A stretch of DNA of 10,028 nt from CAZAYP01 sp964489425 [NCBI: uncultured Verrucomicrobiota bacterium] (GTDB lineage: Bacteria > Verrucomicrobiota > Kiritimatiellia > RZYC01): positions 1 to 10,028 of the forward strand of contig CAZAYP010000126.1 of assembly GCA_964489425.1 (NCBI GenBank), in the 5' to 3' direction. The notes below the pieces were generated by a model that had not been told where the DNA came from, did no database searches, and saw only the letters and a program-made list of their open reading frames with translations. The position numbers and the translations under genes are program-made. Shown one piece after another: positions 8,701 through 10,028 of the stretch (its first letter is position 1; each line of letters opens with the position of its first letter).

Positions 8701-9400
8701 CGTAGCCGGAGGGGTAATAGGGATACTTGTCGTAGCGACCGCGGTGCCGCAGGTAGGAGACGCCGTCGACAAAGTTCCAGCCGGGCGTGTTGCTGCCGCC
8801 GGTGAACCGCTTGGGCACGCTGTTGAGCGGATGGTCTTCGGTGCGGATATCGATCAGGCTGCAAAGGTCTTCCCACATGGTGCCGCCGTAGCCTTCGCCA
8901 TGGTACCACTGCGTCATCCGCGGGCCGCGCTTGTAGTTGAGCGTGTTGCAGTGGCCCGACTCCCACTGGACGTGAAAGTCTTCGACCCGCATACCAGGAT
9001 AGTAGCGAATGTCCGGCCCGTTGCCGTTGTGGTTCATGATGATGTCGGGGATAACCTTGACGTCGCACTGGTGCATGTTTTTGACCATGTTGACCAGCGA
9101 CCCGCGCGACCCATACCGCGTGGCGTAGGAACCGCGCTGGGGAATATCGCCAACGTCAAAGCGATCGTAAAGGTTGTAGCCCACGTTGCCCCACTTGGTG
9201 CCCAGGCCGGTGGGCGCCTTGGTGGGCGGCGGCGCCCAGATGTAATCATAGCCGATTTCCGCTACCAGGGGGATTTTGCGATACATCTCGTCCCACTCGG
9301 TTTCAAACCACTGCAGCATGACATCCGCGACCACCAGCGGGATGGTGCAAAACACCGCGGCCGCGGCAATGACAATCAGGGAGATCTTGCGATTATGCAT
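2798..9400 (-). CDS. Secreted 2200-residue enzyme with two GH13 alpha-amylase-family domains and a starch-binding module
   Basis: Predicted exported hydrolase of alpha-glucans (starch or glycogen). Residues 1-25 form a Sec signal peptide: NRK, a hydrophobic core, and cleavage after VVA. The first GH13 domain (about 26-540) has DIIMNH (119-124), GLRLDAGKH (257-265, nucleophile Asp261), AEIL (acid Glu318) and WGHDE (Asp380). Ig-like spacers follow (about 545-880). Aspartate-rich calcium loops lie at 892-900, 956-967 and near 1273. A CBM25-like module covers about 1004-1098, with VDFCFRDS...WDGNNGRDW. An unassigned beta-rich module (1105-1270) and an Ig-like domain (about 1310-1425) precede the second GH13 domain (about 1429-2050). 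That domain has VMLDGTFNH (1547-1555), GLRCD (nucleophile Asp1709), MAES (Glu1738) and TCHDE (Asp1822). Two more calcium loops (2075-2081, 2105-2111) and a 70-residue tail end the protein. Both catalytic triads are complete. No membrane anchor or sorting signal is visible. The ATG at 9398-9400 has an AAGGA site. Most GH13 enzymes have one catalytic domain, so the length is far above normal. The exact bonds cleaved are not readable from the sequence. Confidence 0.93.
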   Translation of the reverse strand: MHNRKISLIVIAAAAVFCTIPLVVADVMLQWFETEWDEMYRKIPLVAEIGYDYIWAPPPTKAPTGLGTKWGNVGYNLYDRFDVGDIPQRGSYATRYGSRGSLVNMVKNMHQCDVKVIPDIIMNHNGNGPDIRYYPGMRVEDFHVQWESGHCNTLNYKRGPRMTQWYHGEGYGGTMWEDLCSLIDIRTEDHPLNSVPKRFTGGSNTPGWNFVDGVSYLRHRGRYDKYPYYPSGYVNENAAELLYRWIAWLGNTIDYDGLRLDAGKHTPYEFFGWKNAGFLHEAQYNFALRRGFPDTAQGWPNDCFNNYILRTNAVIFAEILSPWSEINYWFKDGTANPMRFLDYQIKQTANSALEGSIGNFYGYGTDFGPNNGIMYVWGHDEGPKSKVNLGYAYTLTHIGFPMVYYTGNNILWSDKGTKTWMIPGYDEQALGEDYNDVANAVYVHQCFARGSENNLWHDGDVLALERYDSAASGNQGLLIAALNDSGGDQTKTFSGLHFSNGTVLHDYTGHNASDVTVSGGSVTMTIPGNSGQGWVFYAPRNADGNGTKSLMFKQNGSECGTITWVVPGGVNQASQTKYIPRITGTNVSVDVFFNPLGGAVDYVALKWGQGLTRLNTNYWHKADKDAFIGNHQSCVSRNSTNWFFDFQINSTNVPEGLNLVKARVFNQRPAGDSAIFNTFTKVVYVDRRGPELNITYPAAGSTVNGDCVMIIENPDFTAYNITYNIDGGAETQVREVYKGLWKAVVPAQSAGAHTINITATEADWAASRAIINTSAYSRAYTAAANPQSITISRSADETIYQTFFNTAVTAPGATDVKLYWNGFEVPFNGGLYTNTFNGEVVYRDATGSETDRLWGAFVNGANFFEATRVDAGVTSRVARHVTFNLYGINAIDSDGDSLPDNVEMPYIDTDGAPGADAPWPGDNNKDFIPNYGETWTKLNPYNHATYYSSQWDDSQDFDGDGYSNGEEVRLGYEWAANIYRFNIYDRNSYPTGSSPVVGSAADWAPEYAVRGQDLTINYMQRDGVLSAANPVVLHVGHSKKTALSWQEVTSVTMTAVSSTNWHGTYHVPTNATSVDFCFRDSGSVIWDGNNGRDWQANIQGVTSSTFNIDGEFDSANYVVYGSDMVIHAAVNNGTLYVATWGTAAAGDGNDHFLYVTDELGDAVDPAPGWHKSGYAFFNTSAKPFITAEGNNDFACWNNGSGPIKDGGNGKALEGTVNLLDTFGYIPDAVYVASIAYGGADYTGILSQGPAVWNADNNIDPMEFLRVPINSVKDEDMDGYFDGGKPQMWTVVNGATNDANYGLLRFFVNELNNNNPQNITVIVKPNANPGDTVSDVELFSNLNRRDFATLPGDEDPDTVTTDSASSYYRAYPMTSIGGGMYSVTVPVTHCGAYRLNARFKVNGGAYYYYTDNGLRRDCAVVVSPTKALDAVMYELNPMMAEAKDDTFFGRSTFKNMYQVDTDRFDAISTNRMPQLGVNMLWLQPIHPIGTENKQIDPSTVQPYDPGSPYAVRNYWQVNSVLGDPSSPTNAMREFSDFVQAMDGVNVGVMLDGTFNHSAWDCEVGDVGTNFFNWATNANTLIRDIRPQWYSKKDYYDQPATYYGSEQLKDIATAPDRIDFGKWTDAADFFFGSYDALVKRAPADTNWAWSSQWYSRYLFEEDAFGGFATNATRELWEYFAYYPQYWLEKTGHPVGTPKAESYHGIDGLRCDFAQGLPSTFWEYTINKTRGIKWDFLFMAESLDGYRTVAGTKHHGVGYRSARHFDILNENLVFFWRDTFFNKYNGGSTNSGTASRTTPLIKEQFDNRKDAFAQVPILLNLTCHDEVNPTPNQASMMYAQATLGAMAGAPMLFYGQEAGAQNDYATYNKGGDIDRKNNFVRYEVNFGKSIPNFKRYNCMTQIWAQGSAWMGGLRDTYGRLNWARQRSPALRSQNDYFLSKTTGGYDDDMFAVAKYEAAGMSAASQDVVFAFVNNNMEANTNRASLFSVNADYQGRNWFGIESGHSYNIVDLASPTPTNYLWTPNKSGASLIADGLYVGLNQPPWQGGQVQYLKLIDVAATYPHTGSGQYNGSDYSDWDWDSDGMNNRWEIEHGLDPRSALGTNGPAFDNDGDGMPNGNELMAGTDPNNRNSMLAVNIDRSAGQMSLAWAGVTNINYAIQRRDSLTRGDWTEVYRGTALTPAQNFTDWTTGNATSRYYRGRVVP

Positions 9401-9406
9401 GACGAT

Positions 9407-9411
9407 TCCTT
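9407..9411 (-). promoter_or_regulatory. Ribosome binding site of the two-headed amylase gene
   Basis: Minus strand AAGGA with six bases before the ATG at 9398-9400. It fixes the start, which is also where the signal peptide begins. Confidence 0.8.
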
Positions 9412-9444
9412 TCCAACCGGGTTAACGCTGCAATCATTGTTTAT

Positions 9445-9474
9445 AATATACCCCTGCGCACGCAGGATTGTCGA
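9445..9474 (-). promoter_or_regulatory. Sigma70-like promoter of the amylase gene with a palindrome in the spacer
   Basis: On the minus strand a -35-like TCGACA (9469-9474) and a -10-like TATATT (9445-9450) are separated by 18 bases. A run of eight T bases lies directly upstream and could act as an UP-type element. Transcription would start near 9438, leaving a leader of about 38 bases. The spacer contains a perfect inverted repeat, CCTGCG-TG-CGCAGG (9453-9466), well placed to be a repressor operator. The -10 match is good and the -35 is moderate. Confidence 0.5.
9453..9466. promoter_or_regulatory. Candidate operator palindrome between -35 and -10
   Basis: A perfect 6-bp inverted repeat with a 2-bp centre (CCTGCG-CA-CGCAGG on the plus strand). 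It is too short to be a terminator and has no T tract behind it. Its location in the promoter spacer suggests control of the amylase gene by a dimeric repressor. The regulator is unknown and is not encoded in this window. Confidence 0.35.
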
Positions 9475-9617
9475 AAAAAAAGAGCACCGCTTTCTGCGAC
9501 CACGTCACATAAGCCGCCGGCCAACATCAGGCGGTCATGGGAACGCCCTGCCGCTGCGCATAGTACGCCTTTATTTACAATGCGTTACGAAAAGCAAAAC
9601 GCGCATTGAATTCATCT

Positions 9618-9651
9618 ACAAAACAACCTCCGGGCATCATTCACCGGAAGG
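9618..9651 (-). terminator. Possible weak terminator hairpin
   Basis: On the minus strand CCTTCCGG (9644-9651) can pair with CCGGAGG (9627-9633), with one bulged base and a ten-base loop, followed by TTGTTTTGT. The stem is modest and the T tract is interrupted. It could end transcription coming from beyond the right edge, or shield the amylase promoter from readthrough. Confidence 0.25.
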
Positions 9652-9770
9652 CTGTGCACGAAAATATTCCAAAATATATTTAACAAGCGGTAAAACGTTT
9701 CGTTAATTCGGTTCTTTTTGGGCTCGGAAAGCCAACGGTGCTGGCAGCCAGATTCCTTTGCGGTTTTGCG

Positions 9771-9944
9771 GGAAAATATTCCGGCCGGTGTAACGCGTTC
9801 AACAATTTCATGGCCATCAGACGGCGCGTGCGGCGCCCGCGCCTACCTTCGGAACGAGCGGGGCAGCAAGGTGGGGCGGGGCCGCCGGACCCGCCGTCAG
9901 GGAACATGCGCTAAACCACCCCACAACACACAGAAATATTTTCC
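9771..9944. repeat. 10-bp inverted repeats bounding a 174-bp segment
   Basis: GGAAAATATT at 9771-9780 is matched in inverted orientation by AATATTTTCC at 9935-9944, next to the GACGC-type repeat. The enclosed segment is GC-rich and has no convincing gene. The layout would fit a small non-autonomous element or a decayed dispersed repeat. A third copy of the AAAATATTCC core at 9661-9670 weakens the idea that the two ends are special. Confidence 0.25.
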
Positions 9945-9966
9945 GCAGGGACGCTGAGACGCAGAG
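9944..9966. repeat. GACGC-AGAG type short repeat unit
   Basis: The plus strand reads CGCAGG-GACGCTGA-GACGCAGAG: near-tandem copies of an 8-base unit GACGC(T/A)GA. This resembles a family of short 'CGCAGAGACGCAGAG' repeats that, from memory, are scattered through intergenic DNA of many environmental bacteria, where their translations give spurious 'LCVSASLR' peptides. That peptide appears here in the minus-strand frame. Copy number in this genome cannot be seen from one window. Confidence 0.45.
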
Positions 9967-10028
9967 TTCCTGCGCATGGCCAGTTGGTTGGGCAATCTCG
10001 CCCTGTCCTGGAAACGTCGGAATCATTG

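Larger units (their letters stand above)
9401..10028. other. Non-coding region upstream of the amylase gene
   Basis: A 628-bp stretch without a gene I can support. The left part (9401-9475) holds the amylase leader and promoter. From 9480 to 9720 it is AT-richer, with the weak hairpin and an AAACGTTT palindrome at 9693-9700. From 9770 to 9970 it is GC-rich with the repeats listed separately. Small open frames of 69-79 codons here have no ribosome sites and arginine/alanine-rich or repeat-derived translations. A plus-strand ATG at 9976 runs open to the edge for 17 codons, too short to judge. Confidence 0.6.

Noticed and set aside
7871-9706. A 611-codon plus-strand open frame opposite the N-terminal GH13 domain
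   Set aside because: Same codon-bias effect. It runs through the amylase promoter and upstream region and shows no recognisable family.
9859-9880. Possible G-quadruplex in a G-rich stretch
   Set aside because: Only three runs of four G are present at usable spacing. A fourth run is missing.
9718-9957. A 79-codon plus-strand open frame
   Set aside because: No ribosome site, arginine-rich composition, and it overlaps the repeat segment.
9817-10026. A 69-codon minus-strand open frame with an LCVSASLRKIF stretch
   Set aside because: That peptide is the typical translation of the GACGCAGAG dispersed repeat. There is no ribosome site and no conserved domain.
9976-10028. Start of a plus-strand gene at an ATG near the right edge
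   Set aside because: Only 17 codons are visible, with no ribosome site and no recognisable N-terminus.

Overview
The window carries three genes, all on the minus strand, and one long non-coding stretch at the right end. The sequence is GC-rich. From right to left (the direction of transcription) it holds an intergenic region (9401-10028), one very large secreted glycoside hydrolase gene (2798-9400), rimO (1377-2714) and the 5' part of dnaK (1-1100, cut by the window edge). There are no tRNA, rRNA or CRISPR features, no transposase gene and no phage genes.

The organism is probably a member of the PVC group (Kiritimatiellota, Lentisphaerota or Verrucomicrobiota). This is inferred from the architecture of the big enzyme: a Sec signal peptide, many Ig-like spacers, aspartate-rich TSP3-type calcium loops, and a C-terminal tail of the 'NYAIQRRDSLTRGDWTEVYRG...' type, which resembles tails I associate with that group. 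No marker in the window settles the phylum.

The centre of interest is the 2200-residue protein. It has two complete but clearly different GH13 (alpha-amylase family) catalytic domains, one at each end. Between them lie Ig-like modules, a starch-binding module resembling CBM25 and an unassigned module. Both GH13 domains keep all three catalytic acids, so this looks like a two-headed exported enzyme for starch or glycogen. It has its own sigma70-like promoter, with a perfect 6-bp palindrome in the -35/-10 spacer, a good Shine-Dalgarno site, and a strong intrinsic terminator 25 bases after the stop.

rimO (ribosomal protein S12 methylthiotransferase) begins almost on top of that terminator. dnaK follows after a 276-bp gap that contains a sigma54-like -24/-12 match, a degenerate CIRCE-like inverted repeat and an 11-bp direct repeat. 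These two housekeeping genes have no evident functional link to the amylase.

The 628-bp right-hand region contains the amylase promoter, a possible hairpin and a segment with short inverted repeats next to 'GACGCAGAG'-type sequence, which looks like a dispersed intergenic repeat. Very long open frames on the plus strand opposite dnaK and the amylase gene were judged to be codon-bias shadows.
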